Shown: piece after piece, positions 37,160-46,334 of the stretch
Layout: each line of letters opens with the position of its first letter
Numbering within the stretch: position 1 is the first letter of the stretch
Origin: an uncultured Verrucomicrobiales bacterium
GTDB lineage: Bacteria; Verrucomicrobiota; Verrucomicrobiia; Verrucomicrobiales; Akkermansiaceae
Direction: 5' to 3'
Assembly (NCBI GenBank): GCA_937928545.1
Contig: CALGJQ010000005.1
Span: 100,933 to 164,932, forward strand
DNA length: 64,000 nucleotides
Translations under genes and position numbers: made by a program
Notes under the pieces: model-generated
Told to the model about the DNA's origin: nothing
What the model saw: only the letters and a program-made list of their open reading frames with translations
The model's database searches: none

Positions 37160-38101
37160 CTAGTCGAGGATGGGAGCGAGGGAGTCTTCGAGCGGGGTGT
37201 CTGCGATGACCTCCTTTAGGAAAGCGACGGCGGCAGGGATTTTTTCAAGATACCACTCATTGTTCTGATTGTGTCCAAGGTTTCCAAAGGCGCCAAGGGC
37301 TTGCATGAGGCGTTGGGCCGCGCAGTCCTTGAGGATGGGCTCGATGGGCTCTTCTTCACAAACTTCTTCCCAGAGTTCGAGGAGCTTTGCTCGGTCCTCG
37401 GCGGAGTGGTTCATGTAAGGATCGTAAATGAGCGAGGCGAGATCGTATTCTTGACGGCCCATGCGGAGGCCTTGGAAGTCGATGACGTAGGATTGGCCAT
37501 TGTGACGCATGAGGTTTTCCGATTGGAAATCGCGGTGGACCATGTGGGGAGCGGTGGAGCCAAGGCGTTTGGCGAGGCTGAGAAGAATGGGGTCTTCGCG
37601 GAGATCTGAGCTGTCTTTACCGAGGTGGGTTTCGACGAAGTGCTCGAAGAAATACTCCTGCTCCCAGCGGTAGAGAGGTTCATCGAAGACGGGTTGCAGG
37701 TCGAAGTCTTTAGGAGGGCGGGTGTAGAGAAGTTTGTCGAGTTGCTCGAAGGCGGAGCGGTAGTAAGGCTCGCGTTCCTCGAAAGGAGCGTCTTTGAGAC
37801 TGAGAAGGTCTTGGTCGCCGAGGTCTTCGATGAGGGCGACTTGTCGGCGGGTGTTATCGTAGAGAACGCGGGGGATGTTTAATCCGGCGCTGGTGAGGAA
37901 TTCTGCGACAGGGAGGAAGTTGGCATTGTCCGAGCGCTCAAGGGTGTAGTGAATGCCGATGTAGCTGGGGTGGTCGTCTGGACGAATACGGATGATGGTT
38001 CGTCCCGAAGCCCCTTTTTGAATGGGCTCCATGAGGACCCGATGGGTCGGCGAAAGATCCAAGTGGGCACGGATCGCGGTAAGCAAAGTGTCTGCAGGCA
38101 T
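37160..38101 (-). CDS. AmgK-like aminoglycoside-phosphotransferase-fold sugar kinase
   Basis: 313 residues from the ATG at 38101; the longer open frame upstream only overlaps the next gene. Kinase-like APH fold: RVLMEPIQKGASGRTIIRI glycine-rich region, ALIEDLGDQDLL hinge, catalytic loop HRDFQSENLM (189-198), metal motif VIDFQGLRMG (207-215). The HRDFQSxNLM/IDFQ combination and the adjacent MurU-like gene point to AmgK, the anomeric kinase for N-acetylmuramic acid and GlcNAc in the peptidoglycan recycling bypass (established in Pseudomonas). The specificity here is inferred. Lies 14 bp after the nucleotidyltransferase gene. Confidence 0.75.
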   Translation of the reverse strand: MPADTLLTAIRAHLDLSPTHRVLMEPIQKGASGRTIIRIRPDDHPSYIGIHYTLERSDNANFLPVAEFLTSAGLNIPRVLYDNTRRQVALIEDLGDQDLLSLKDAPFEEREPYYRSAFEQLDKLLYTRPPKDFDLQPVFDEPLYRWEQEYFFEHFVETHLGKDSSDLREDPILLSLAKRLGSTAPHMVHRDFQSENLMRHNGQSYVIDFQGLRMGRQEYDLASLIYDPYMNHSAEDRAKLLELWEEVCEEEPIEPILKDCAAQRLMQALGAFGNLGHNQNNEWYLEKIPAAVAFLKEVIADTPLEDSLAPILD

Positions 38102-38115
38102 CTGATGAAAGGGTC

Positions 38116-39009
38116 TTAAAGGTCGGCGTCTTGATGAACGCCGGTCACGGGGGAAGTGCTGTGAACAATGCAGTTTGTCAATTGCGCATCCCGCAAAACC
38201 TTGCTGCCGGCCCAGAGAATCGAGTTTTCGACCTCGGCTCCTTCTTCGACAGTGCAATTTGCTCCAATCCAGGAATTGGTGATTTTGGCCGAAGGGGAGA
38301 CTTGAGCATCCGAGTGGATTTCGGGCGTCATGGAGAAGCTGGCTTCGAGGTAGGACTCGCGGGTGCCGAGATCGAGCCATTGAGGGCTTCCCTTGACGTG
38401 GTAGGCTCCGAGTTCGCCCCGTTTGATGAGTTCGAGGAAGGCGGGAATGACGGAGATTTTCTCGTCTGCTGGGATGAGGTCGAGGATTTCGGCATCGATG
38501 CAATAGATTCCGGTGAACTGGTGAGTGCCAGTCTGTCCGTTCACCTTGCCGCGAATGTCGGTGATTTTGTGACCATCGAGGGCGAGATGAAGGGCTGGGC
38601 CGTGATCTTGAGTTGCAAGGGTGGCGACATTGTTGGAGGCCATGTGGCCGGTCATGAGACGGTCGATGGGGAGATCGGTGATGATGTCACCATTGTAAAC
38701 GAGGATGGGGTCTCCATCGATCCACTCCGCGATGTTCTTAATGCCTCCTCCGGTTTCGAGAAGAATGGGTTCGTGAAAAAAGGTGAGTTTTGCACCGCGA
38801 TAAGTTCCATCGGGGAAAGCCTCGCCCCAGGCCTCGTGAAGATGATGGGTGTTGATGGCAAAATCAGTGATCCCGGCGGCGATGCAGTGATCAAGGACAT
38901 GGGTCATGAGGGGGCGATTGGCAAAGGGGATGAGGGGTTTGGGAAGAGTGTTGGTGAGGGGCTGCAAGCGGGTGCCGAGACCTGCTCCAAGAAGAAAAGC
39001 TTTGCGCAT
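38116..39009 (-). CDS. MurU-like nucleotidyltransferase with left-handed helix tail
   Basis: 297 residues from the ATG at 39009 (MRKAFLLGAGLGTRLQPLT). GT-A nucleotidyltransferase with GTRLQPLTNTLPKPLIPFAN, ETGGGIKNIAEW and VYNGDIITDL; after about residue 225 come hexapeptide-like repeats (AKITNSWIGANCTV, AEVENSILWAGSKV) forming a beta-helix tail. MurU of Pseudomonas lacks such a tail, so it could also be a GDP-mannose/glucose-1-phosphate type enzyme; its pairing with the AmgK-like kinase favours uridylylation of MurNAc-1-phosphate. First gene of the two-gene unit. Confidence 0.72.
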   Translation of the reverse strand: MRKAFLLGAGLGTRLQPLTNTLPKPLIPFANRPLMTHVLDHCIAAGITDFAINTHHLHEAWGEAFPDGTYRGAKLTFFHEPILLETGGGIKNIAEWIDGDPILVYNGDIITDLPIDRLMTGHMASNNVATLATQDHGPALHLALDGHKITDIRGKVNGQTGTHQFTGIYCIDAEILDLIPADEKISVIPAFLELIKRGELGAYHVKGSPQWLDLGTRESYLEASFSMTPEIHSDAQVSPSAKITNSWIGANCTVEEGAEVENSILWAGSKVLRDAQLTNCIVHSTSPVTGVHQDADL

Positions 39010-39066
39010 GGGCTGAGAATGATTTGAATCTCGCGTGATTGGAAGAATCAATCCTCTCGTCTCTTT

Positions 39067-42036
39067 ATGAAAATCTCACTCGCTTACTTGCTGCTCGCGA
39101 CACCTGCTCTAGCCCTTCCTGAAGGCTATGAACTTAAGAATTGGGCGGAGCCTTTTGATATTGAATACCCTACAGCGCTGACTGCGGCGGCTGATGGAAC
39201 AGTTTACGTTTCGGTGGATCAGAATGGGTCGCTGGGAAAGGATAAGAACAGAGGTAAGGTGATCTCGTGTCGTGATACGAATGGAGATGGGAAAGCTGAC
39301 AAATTTGTCGATTTCGTCCCTGATGTCGATAGTCCGCGCGGGGGGCATTTTGTGAGAGATACCCTTTATCTGATTCACCCTCCTTTTTTGAGCACTTTTC
39401 GTGACACGACGGGTGATGGAGTTGCGGATGAGCAGAAGGTTCTGTTGGAAAATATCGGCTTTGGATTGAGGCATCCTCGTGGCTCGGATCATACCACGAA
39501 CGGATGTCGCATGGGGATCGATGGGTGGCTCTATATCGCGGTGGGAGACTTCGGGATGGAAGCAACCAAGGGGACGGATGGGAAAGTGGTCACGCTGCGA
39601 GGTGGCGGAGTTGCGCGGGTGAGACCTGATGGAAGTGATTTAGAGGTCTATTCTTATCATACTCGGAACATCTGCGACATCGCGATTAGTCCGACGATGG
39701 ATCTGTTCACTCGCGATAATACGAACGATGGCAAAGGCTGGAACATCCGAGTGCATCATCTCACCAACGGTTCTGAGCACGGGTATCCTAGGCTTTACCA
39801 GAACTTCGCAGATGAGGCTGTGAAGCCAATGTTAGACCTCGGAGGAGGAAGTGGAACGGGCGCGCTTTATCTGGCGGAGCCCGGGCATGAAGAACTTCTT
39901 TTGACCTGTGACTGGACGACGGGGAAGATTTACAATGATGAGATCTCGCCGAAAGGGGCCGATTTTTCACTCAAGGAAAGCGTGTTTTTGAATCTGCCGC
40001 GAGCAGTGGATGTCGACGTGGATGGATCATCGAATCTCTACGTCTGCGACTGGCGAGATGGCCGTTTTAAATATGCGGGAAAGGGGAAGAAAGTGGGAAT
40101 GGTGCAGAAGCTGACTAAGAAGGGGCTGAAGGTGGAGGCTTTCCCGGATTTGACGAAGAAGAGCGATGAGGAACTCGCGATGGAAATATTGAGTGATTCC
40201 GCGGTAAGACGTTTAGAGGTGCAGCGTGAAATTATAGAGAGACAGGACGTAAACTCTCTGGATTATCTATTGGACGATTTTCTCAAAAAGAAAGGAGGCG
40301 CCGAAGGGCAGATCGCGAGTATTTTTACGATGGCTCAACATAGTGAAGAAGGTTTGAAGCTGGTTCGTGCCTTCGCGCTGAATGACGAACAACAACTTGA
40401 ATTCTCGCTCCGAGCTTTGGGTGACCAAATTGGGAAATCTGAACTCATTAGGCCGACTGATTTTTCGGTGCGCTTAAATCACGAAAATGAAAGGGTTCAA
40501 CTTCAGGCTGTGATTGGGTTGATGAGATTTGGTAAGGAGGCTTCAGCACACGCGCAAGAGATTCTCGAACTGGCTCAAAAACCAATGTCTCCTCGGATGA
40601 AGAACACGGTTTATCAGGCCTTGGTGAGAATTGGAAATGTGGATGTTTTGATGAATGCCTCAAAACAACGAGTCGCACGTCTCGCGCTTATGCGTCTTCA
40701 TCAACCTGAGGTGATCTCTGGGGTCGTTACGAAACTTGAACAGTCGGAAGGTGCGGAGAGCTTGGGTCTGATTGAGATCCTAGCCCGCTTGTTCCATCGC
40801 GAAGAGGAATGGGATCTGAAAGCTTGGTGGGGAACCCGACCAGATGATCGAGGTCCCTATTTTGCTCCCGAGACTTGGGAGGAATCTAGCCGGATTAAGT
40901 CTGCTTTTGAAGCAGTGTTTGAAAAACTCCCCAAGGAAGATCAGGAAAAGATGCTCGTGACCCTTGGTCTCAATCGGCTGCCCATTTCAGACTTTAAATT
41001 AGGAGACCAAGATCCTTTCTCTCTTGCTCTCGTCACTCCGAACCTAGATCAAACTCAGATAAAAATTCTGACAGAAGCGGCGACCGGAACTCAGCGTCCA
41101 TGGATTGATCGAGTGAAAGGCTATCGGGCTCTGAGCCGAGTGATGGATGGGAAGGGAGTGAAGAACCAAGTTGAAATTCTTGGAGCCTGGCTTGATCAAG
41201 GTCAGAAGATGGCTGATGTGGAGCGGGAGCTCACTGATTTCATCAATCAGCCCGCGCTCATTCTTTCCCTTAAGCAACTTCGTCAGATTGGAGCTAAGGG
41301 AAGTAAGTCCGAGAGCCGTGTTGCTTGGCGTTCTCTTCTGACCTTTTTGCGGAGCCCCTTGATTAAAGAGAATCAAAAGACTCCCATTCAAAAAGCATTG
41401 AGTAAGAACCCGCGGGAGGAAGGACTTTTCCTCGCACTCGCGGATCTCCTTATGCCGGGCTTTGATCAGCAGATCGATCATGCGATTGATAGCGATAATG
41501 ACACCCTGATTGAGGCGGCAAAGCATGCCAGAAAAGTGATTGCGGCAGCGAAGGCGAGTTCCGGAAAGACCCTCGCTGAATTGAAGTCTGAAGAGGTCGC
41601 TAAGCTGGCCTTGAGAGGAAAGGGGAATGCCGAAAATGGTAAGAAGCTCTATAGCCAGCAAGGGTGCATCGCTTGTCATGCGGTGGATCAAAAAGCCGTT
41701 CAAAAAGGGCCCTATCTCGGATCTTCCGGAAGTAAATTCACGAAAGACTATCTCATCGAATCCATCCTCGACCCGAATGCGGTGGTGGCTCAGGGGTTTC
41801 AGACGGAGTTGATCACAATGAAAGATAAGGCGGTGCACCTCGGCTTCGTGACTCGCGAAGAGGATGGCGTTGTCGATGTGCGAAACATTGCGGGAATTGT
41901 GACGCAGTTGAAAGAGGCTGAGATTGCAAAACGCGCGCATCAGCCGCAGTCGATGATGCCCGCGGGATTAGCGATGACCCTCACGCTTAAGGAATTCAAC
42001 GACTTGATTGCTTACCTCACTTCGATGAAGGAATAG
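39067..42036 (+). CDS. PVC-type membrane-bound dehydrogenase with cytochrome c domain
   Basis: 989-residue exported protein with signal peptide (MKISLAYLLLATPALA). N-terminal beta-propeller of the soluble glucose/PVC dehydrogenase type (about 20-350: CRDTNGDGKADKFVDF, DTTGDGVADEQKVL, DGWLYIAVGDFGM, NLYVCDWRDGRFKYAG), a long alpha/HEAT-like middle (about 370-840), and a C-terminal mono-haem cytochrome with QGCIACH at about 866 and a distal Met in PQSMMPAGLAMTL. Periplasmic redox enzyme of unknown substrate; common in PVC bacteria. Monocistronic, with divergent MurU upstream. The 1385-residue protein at 49936-54093 is a more elaborate relative. Confidence 0.9.
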   Translation: MKISLAYLLLATPALALPEGYELKNWAEPFDIEYPTALTAAADGTVYVSVDQNGSLGKDKNRGKVISCRDTNGDGKADKFVDFVPDVDSPRGGHFVRDTLYLIHPPFLSTFRDTTGDGVADEQKVLLENIGFGLRHPRGSDHTTNGCRMGIDGWLYIAVGDFGMEATKGTDGKVVTLRGGGVARVRPDGSDLEVYSYHTRNICDIAISPTMDLFTRDNTNDGKGWNIRVHHLTNGSEHGYPRLYQNFADEAVKPMLDLGGGSGTGALYLAEPGHEELLLTCDWTTGKIYNDEISPKGADFSLKESVFLNLPRAVDVDVDGSSNLYVCDWRDGRFKYAGKGKKVGMVQKLTKKGLKVEAFPDLTKKSDEELAMEILSDSAVRRLEVQREIIERQDVNSLDYLLDDFLKKKGGAEGQIASIFTMAQHSEEGLKLVRAFALNDEQQLEFSLRALGDQIGKSELIRPTDFSVRLNHENERVQLQAVIGLMRFGKEASAHAQEILELAQKPMSPRMKNTVYQALVRIGNVDVLMNASKQRVARLALMRLHQPEVISGVVTKLEQSEGAESLGLIEILARLFHREEEWDLKAWWGTRPDDRGPYFAPETWEESSRIKSAFEAVFEKLPKEDQEKMLVTLGLNRLPISDFKLGDQDPFSLALVTPNLDQTQIKILTEAATGTQRPWIDRVKGYRALSRVMDGKGVKNQVEILGAWLDQGQKMADVERELTDFINQPALILSLKQLRQIGAKGSKSESRVAWRSLLTFLRSPLIKENQKTPIQKALSKNPREEGLFLALADLLMPGFDQQIDHAIDSDNDTLIEAAKHARKVIAAAKASSGKTLAELKSEEVAKLALRGKGNAENGKKLYSQQGCIACHAVDQKAVQKGPYLGSSGSKFTKDYLIESILDPNAVVAQGFQTELITMKDKAVHLGFVTREEDGVVDVRNIAGIVTQLKEAEIAKRAHQPQSMMPAGLAMTLTLKEFNDLIAYLTSMKE

Positions 42037-42088
42037 AAATCTCAAAAATCACCCTTGCTCTGATTTCTTTGAGGATGATAGTCCCGTC

Positions 42089-43693
42089 ATGAGCGACGAC
42101 GATAAAGGTGGCCCCAAGGGGCCTAAAGGTCCGGGTTATCCTGATCCTGATGAGATTAGAAAGACTCTCGAAGGAATGTTTGGGAAGATGGGTAAGGGAG
42201 GATTCTCCTTTCCAGGAATGACGGATAGCCCCTTCTCGGATGAAGTTGAGTCGGAAGAAGTGGATGAGGTAACAGTCTCAAACGATGATATTTTTCAGTT
42301 CGACCTGCTTCCTCGCGATATTAAAGCGCACCTCGATCGTTTTGTGATCAGGCAAGACGAAGCGAAGAAGGCTCTCGCGATCGCAGTGTGTGATCACTAC
42401 AACCATGTCAAAGTTGCCAAGGCGCATGAAGGGGATGGTGAGCGGCTCGAATTACAAAAGCAGAATGTCATGGTGGTGGGTCCGACGGGGGTTGGGAAGA
42501 CCTACCTTGTGAAGCACATTGCCGAGCTCATTGGAGTTCCCTTTGTGAAAGCCGACGCGACCAAGTTTTCCGAGACTGGCTATGTCGGTGGAGACGTCGA
42601 TGACCTTGTTCGCGAGCTCGTGACGAAGGCTGATGGTGATGTTTCACTTGCGGAATACGGAATCATTTACATCGATGAGATCGATAAACTCGCTTCGGGT
42701 GGCGGCGGAATGATGGGACGTGATGTGAGCGGGCGCGGCGTGCAGACGACTCTCCTTAAGCTTATGGAAGAGACCGAGGTGCCGGTCCGAAATGCGCAAG
42801 ATATGCGGGGCCAGATGATGGCCATGATGGATCTTCAGAACGGGAAACAGGGGAAAGATACGATCAACACGAGGCATATTTTGTTCATCGTCAGTGGTGC
42901 GTTTTCAGGGCTGGAGAAGATCGTGCGGAAGCGGAGTCAGGCTGCGCAGATTGGTTTCTCAGCGGATCAAGCAGAGCCTGCGATGGACGGAGAGCTTTTT
43001 AAGCAAGTGACCTCGCAGGACTACATCGACTTTGGTTTTGAGGCAGAGTTTATCGGCCGTATTCCAGTTCGAGTGGTTTGTGAGCACCTTGAGGCAGCTG
43101 ATCTAGAGGCGATTCTGAAATACTCTGAAGGAAGTTTACTCCGTCAGTATGAGCGAGAGTTTGAGGCCTACGGAATCGACATTAAATTCAAAGACAGTGG
43201 AATCGAACGGATTGCTGAGATGGCAGCGGGGGAGAAGACCGGAGCGCGAGGCTTGATGACGGTGGGCGAGCGAATCCTCCGCGATTTTAAGTATGAGTTA
43301 CCGGGGACTTCGGTCTCTGAGTTGACGGTTGATGCTGAGTTGATCGAGAACCGAGAAAAGCATCTCGAAGGATACCGCGAGTTAGGCCAAGAGCTGGTTG
43401 TGGAAAAGGCGCGTCAAGAAGTGGAGGCCTTTATCCGAGAGTTTAAGGATAAACATGGCGTTCAAATCAAGCTGGCAGACGAGGCGATGTCTTGTCTCGT
43501 CAAGATGGCTAGTGAGCAAGCCCGCAGTGTCTTTCAAGTGGCTCGGCAACATTTTCGTGACTACCAATTCGGACTGAAGTTGATTCAAAAGAATACGGGC
43601 CAAGCGGAGTTCTTGCTCACGGAAGCAGCGGTGGCAGATCCGGATAAGTTCCTCAGTGAGTTGGTGGTCAAGTCCTACAAAGATGCCGAGTAG
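42089..43693 (+). CDS. ClpX-like AAA+ unfoldase without zinc-binding domain, C-terminal extension
   Basis: 534 residues. The N-terminus is an Asp/Gly/Pro-rich leader (1-65) instead of the Cys4 zinc domain of ClpX. The AAA+ core is complete: GPTGVGKT (131-138), pore loop GYVG (164-167), Walker B IIYIDEIDK, an IGF tripeptide (288-290) at the place of the ClpP-docking loop, EFIGRIPVRV and sensor 2 GARGLM. After about residue 430 there is an extra 100-residue helical segment absent from ordinary ClpX. Likely an unfoldase working with ClpP or a similar peptidase (inference from IGF). No clpP nearby. A second, canonical clpX elsewhere is expected. Confidence 0.85.
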   Translation: MSDDDKGGPKGPKGPGYPDPDEIRKTLEGMFGKMGKGGFSFPGMTDSPFSDEVESEEVDEVTVSNDDIFQFDLLPRDIKAHLDRFVIRQDEAKKALAIAVCDHYNHVKVAKAHEGDGERLELQKQNVMVVGPTGVGKTYLVKHIAELIGVPFVKADATKFSETGYVGGDVDDLVRELVTKADGDVSLAEYGIIYIDEIDKLASGGGGMMGRDVSGRGVQTTLLKLMEETEVPVRNAQDMRGQMMAMMDLQNGKQGKDTINTRHILFIVSGAFSGLEKIVRKRSQAAQIGFSADQAEPAMDGELFKQVTSQDYIDFGFEAEFIGRIPVRVVCEHLEAADLEAILKYSEGSLLRQYEREFEAYGIDIKFKDSGIERIAEMAAGEKTGARGLMTVGERILRDFKYELPGTSVSELTVDAELIENREKHLEGYRELGQELVVEKARQEVEAFIREFKDKHGVQIKLADEAMSCLVKMASEQARSVFQVARQHFRDYQFGLKLIQKNTGQAEFLLTEAAVADPDKFLSELVVKSYKDAE

Positions 43694-43698
43694 GCCTC

Positions 43699-44196
43699 TT
43701 AGATGGTCTCGTCAACTTTGAGCGCCTTAGGTGGTCCTAGAATCTCGGCGAGGAGAAGGGCTTCACGGGCAGCGGTAGGGCTGGAGAGATTTTTCTTCAC
43801 TCGTGCTTTCGTTGATGAAGTTACTCGTGGTTTTGAACGCCCCGTAAGTTGGAGGTTTTCCAGAGCGGCCACCTCGGCCGCACTGAGCTTTGGGCGAGCG
43901 GGCTGAGTGCGCTTAACGACGACGGGGAGAGGTTTCGGCTCGATCGTGAGCGGCGGGGGAACAGCGGGTGTTTGAGGGGCGGGAAGGTTGATTTCTAGCT
44001 CGGCCCGTTGGCGCTGGAGCTCCGCTTCATATTCCGCATAGGCGTCGTAGAGTTCTTCCTCCTCTTCTTCGAGAGCTGGTGGCTGAGCTTTCCCGCCTTG
44101 CGCTTTTTCAAGCAAGGCTTTGATCGCCGCAAAGATCACCATCGCAAAAACGATGATGACATTGGGTTCGATGGGAAGGTCGGCGAGGACGATCAC
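43699..44196 (-). CDS. Small membrane-anchored protein beside floA, unknown
   Basis: 165 residues: one N-terminal membrane helix (VIIVFAMVIFAAIKALLE), an acidic coiled stretch (EEEEEELYDAYAEYEAELQRQR), a proline-rich middle and a basic Ser/Thr/Arg-rich C-terminus. No recognised family. It starts 3 bp after the floA stop, so it is cotranscribed and probably functions with FloA at the membrane. In other bacteria the flotillin partner is an NfeD protein; this one shows no NfeD similarity. Confidence 0.75.
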   Translation of the reverse strand: MIVLADLPIEPNVIIVFAMVIFAAIKALLEKAQGGKAQPPALEEEEEELYDAYAEYEAELQRQRAELEINLPAPQTPAVPPPLTIEPKPLPVVVKRTQPARPKLSAAEVAALENLQLTGRSKPRVTSSTKARVKKNLSSPTAAREALLLAEILGPPKALKVDETI

Positions 44197-44199
44197 GAC

Positions 44200-45222
44200 T
44201 TAACCTTGTGGGGATTCGGGAGTTTCTTCGCCGATGGAGTCACGCATTTTGGTGTCTGCGATGACGTTCTCATATTTGGCGTAGTCCATCACGCCGAGGT
44301 TTCCATTGCGGAAGGCTTCGGCAATTGCCAAAGGTACGGTGGCTTCGGCTTCGACCACCTTAGCGCGCATTTCTTGAGTCCGCGCGGCCATTTCTTGCTC
44401 CGAGGCAACCGCTGCAGCGCGGCGCATTTCGGCCTTGGCCTGAGCGACTTGCTTATCGGCTTCCGCTTGTTCGGTCTGGAGGCGAGCTCCTACGTTATCA
44501 GCGACATCGACGTCCGCGATATCGATGGAGAGGATTGAGAAGGCGGTGGCTTCATCGACGCCTTTTTCGAGCACAAGCCGGGAGATGGAGTCGGGATTTT
44601 CGAGGACCGTCTTATAAGAAGCGGCTGAGCCGACCGAGGTCACGATGCCTTCGCCGACGCGGGCGATGATTGTTTCTTCCGTCGCACCACCGACAAAGCG
44701 GTCGAGATTGGTGCGGACCGTGACCCGGGCGCGGACATTCACGCCAATGCCATCTTTTGCGACAGCGGTGATCTTGGTGATGCCGGCGGAGGGGTTCGGG
44801 CAGTCAATGACCTTCGGGTTGATCGAGGTGCGGACCGCGTCGAGGACAGTCTTTCCGGTGTCCTTGGTAGCGAGGTCGATCGCGCAAGCTCGGTCAAAAG
44901 AGAGAGAAATGCCTGCTTTATCAGCGGCGACGAGCGCGAGGACGACATTGATAATGTCACCACCTGCGAGGTAGTGAGCTTCCAGATCGTCGGTTGCGTA
45001 GTCCAAACCTGCTTTGCTCGCAGTAATCTTACTGTTCACGATGGTGCCGGGATGAACCTTTCGGAAGCGCATCAAGACAAGATTTGTAAGACTCACGGGA
45101 GCACCGGCGGCACGTGCTTGGATCCAAAGTCCGAAGAAGTTGATGAAGATGACACCTACAACGAGGAGGACAAGAATGCCGACAACGGCCAACACGAGTG
45201 GGATGTAAGTATTCGGTAACAT
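44200..45222 (-). CDS. floA: Flotillin-like protein FloA
   Basis: 340-residue SPFH/band-7 scaffold protein of bacterial functional membrane microdomains. N-terminal membrane hairpin ([30 protein letters not shown] split into two short stretches), the FloA core ([58 protein letters not shown]), then an Ala/Glu-rich helical tail ([18 protein letters not shown]). Length and core match the FloA (YqfA) family, not long eukaryote-type flotillins. Divergent from lpxI and followed at 3 bp by the small partner gene. Confidence 0.94.
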   Translation of the reverse strand: MLPNTYIPLVLAVVGILVLLVVGVIFINFFGLWIQARAAGAPVSLTNLVLMRFRKVHPGTIVNSKITASKAGLDYATDDLEAHYLAGGDIINVVLALVAADKAGISLSFDRACAIDLATKDTGKTVLDAVRTSINPKVIDCPNPSAGITKITAVAKDGIGVNVRARVTVRTNLDRFVGGATEETIIARVGEGIVTSVGSAASYKTVLENPDSISRLVLEKGVDEATAFSILSIDIADVDVADNVGARLQTEQAEADKQVAQAKAEMRRAAAVASEQEMAARTQEMRAKVVEAEATVPLAIAEAFRNGNLGVMDYAKYENVIADTKMRDSIGEETPESPQG

Positions 45223-45299
45223 AGGGGCATACTAGACGGAAGATCGGATCATGCAATTTGAAGTTTGAACTTTGGGACGTTAAAAATGAAGGTCTTGGG

Positions 45300-46115
45300 G
45301 TGAGCGAGGAGCAAGGGACGATCGGAGTGATTGCAGGAAACGGAATTTATCCGGAAACCTTCATTCAGGCTGCTCGGAAAAGAGGAGCGCGCATCGTGGT
45401 GGCCGCTTTCAAAGGGGAGACTCAGGAGGAATTGTCTGAGATGGCCGATGAAATTAAGTGGTTTCGCGTTGGGCAACTAGGAGGGGTGATCAAGTTTTTC
45501 CGGAAGCAAGAAGCTGATGAAGCGATTATGGTGGGGCAGATCGCGCCTCGGAATCTTTTTGATCTCTGGCCGGATTTGCGGACACTCAAGGTTTTACACT
45601 CCGTGAAGGAGCGAAATGCGGAATCCCTCTTCGGGGCGATTGCGGCGGAGTTGGAGAAGGATGGCATCACCTTGCTACCGGCTACGACTTTTCTAGAAGA
45701 TCAAATGGCGGGAGAAGGGCATCTTTACGGTCCGGAGCCGAGCGAGCGAGACTGGGAGGATATTCGCTTTGGGCAGAAGATTGTGAAACAGACCAGCGCG
45801 CTTGATATTGGTCAAAGTATTGTGGTGAGGCGGGGAACCGTTTTAGCGGTCGAGGCCTTCGAGGGAACCGATGAATGCATCAAACGAGGTGGAAAACTGG
45901 GAAAAGGGACGGATGTCACTTTAGTCAAAGTCTCGAAACCAAATCAGGACATGCGCTTTGATGTCCCGGTGATTGGTCCGCGGACGATTGAGAGTTGTCG
46001 AGAAGCGGGAGTGGGTACGATCGCGGTGGAGGCTGGGAAGACCCTTTTTCTAGGACTGGAGGAAATTGAAAAGAAGTGCCGGGAAGGGAAAATCTCGATT
46101 GTGGGATTTTCGTGA
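45300..46115 (+). CDS. lpxI: UDP-2,3-diacylglucosamine pyrophosphatase LpxI
   Basis: 271 residues; LpxI cleaves UDP-2,3-diacylglucosamine to lipid X in lipid A synthesis, replacing LpxH in many bacteria. The GTG at 45300 is chosen because GAAGG lies about 8 bp upstream and the family begins at IGVIAGNGIYPETF; a TTG at 45258 in frame is the alternative (285 residues). Seen: FRVGQLGGVIKFFRKQ, IMVGQIAPRNLFDLWPDL, RGTVLAVEAFEGTDECI and KVSKPNQDMRFDVPVIGPRTIE, the LpxI C-terminal signature. It indicates an LPS-containing outer membrane. Confidence 0.92.
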   Translation: MSEEQGTIGVIAGNGIYPETFIQAARKRGARIVVAAFKGETQEELSEMADEIKWFRVGQLGGVIKFFRKQEADEAIMVGQIAPRNLFDLWPDLRTLKVLHSVKERNAESLFGAIAAELEKDGITLLPATTFLEDQMAGEGHLYGPEPSERDWEDIRFGQKIVKQTSALDIGQSIVVRRGTVLAVEAFEGTDECIKRGGKLGKGTDVTLVKVSKPNQDMRFDVPVIGPRTIESCREAGVGTIAVEAGKTLFLGLEEIEKKCREGKISIVGFS

Positions 46116-46134
46116 TTTCTAGTCACAGGTGGGC

Positions 46135-46163
46135 TTGACAGCTGGCAGTGAAAAATGAAGACT
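46135..46163 (+). promoter_or_regulatory. Possible sigma70 promoter of tRNA-Leu
   Basis: TTGACA at 46135 and a weak -10 (AAGACT) 17 bp later, followed by a GC-rich discriminator as in stable RNA promoters. The -10 matches only half of the consensus. Confidence 0.35.
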
Positions 46164-46186
46164 CCGCCCGCTTTGCAAGAGAAGCA

Positions 46187-46268
46187 GCCGGCGTGGCGGA
46201 ATTGGTAGACGCGCGCGATTCAAAATCGCGTTTCTTCGGAAGTATGGGTTCGATTCCCATCGCCGGTA
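46187..46268 (+). tRNA. tRNA-Leu (anticodon CAA)
   Basis: Folds as a class II tRNA of 82 nt without encoded CCA. The acceptor GCCGGCG pairs with CGCCGGT (one G-U), the D-arm has GGTAGA-C, the anticodon stem CGCGA/TCGCG closes loop TTCAAAA with anticodon CAA (reads UUG), a variable arm TTTCTTCGGAAG is present, and the T-arm ATGGG/CCCAT closes TTCGATT. It lies between lpxI and a lipoprotein gene. Confidence 0.96.
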
Positions 46269-46334
46269 TTTCTTCTCTGAGTTCTTGGGAATGCCTTTCG
46301 CCCAATTGAATAGATTCTCTGCCTTCTGAGTCTC

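Noticed and set aside
38131..39027. 298-residue plus-strand frame opposite the MurU-like gene
   Set aside because: Antisense shadow; the minus-strand protein has all nucleotidyltransferase motifs.
41044..41940. 298-residue minus-strand frame inside the PVC dehydrogenase gene
   Set aside because: Opposite to a well-supported coding region with a cytochrome motif.
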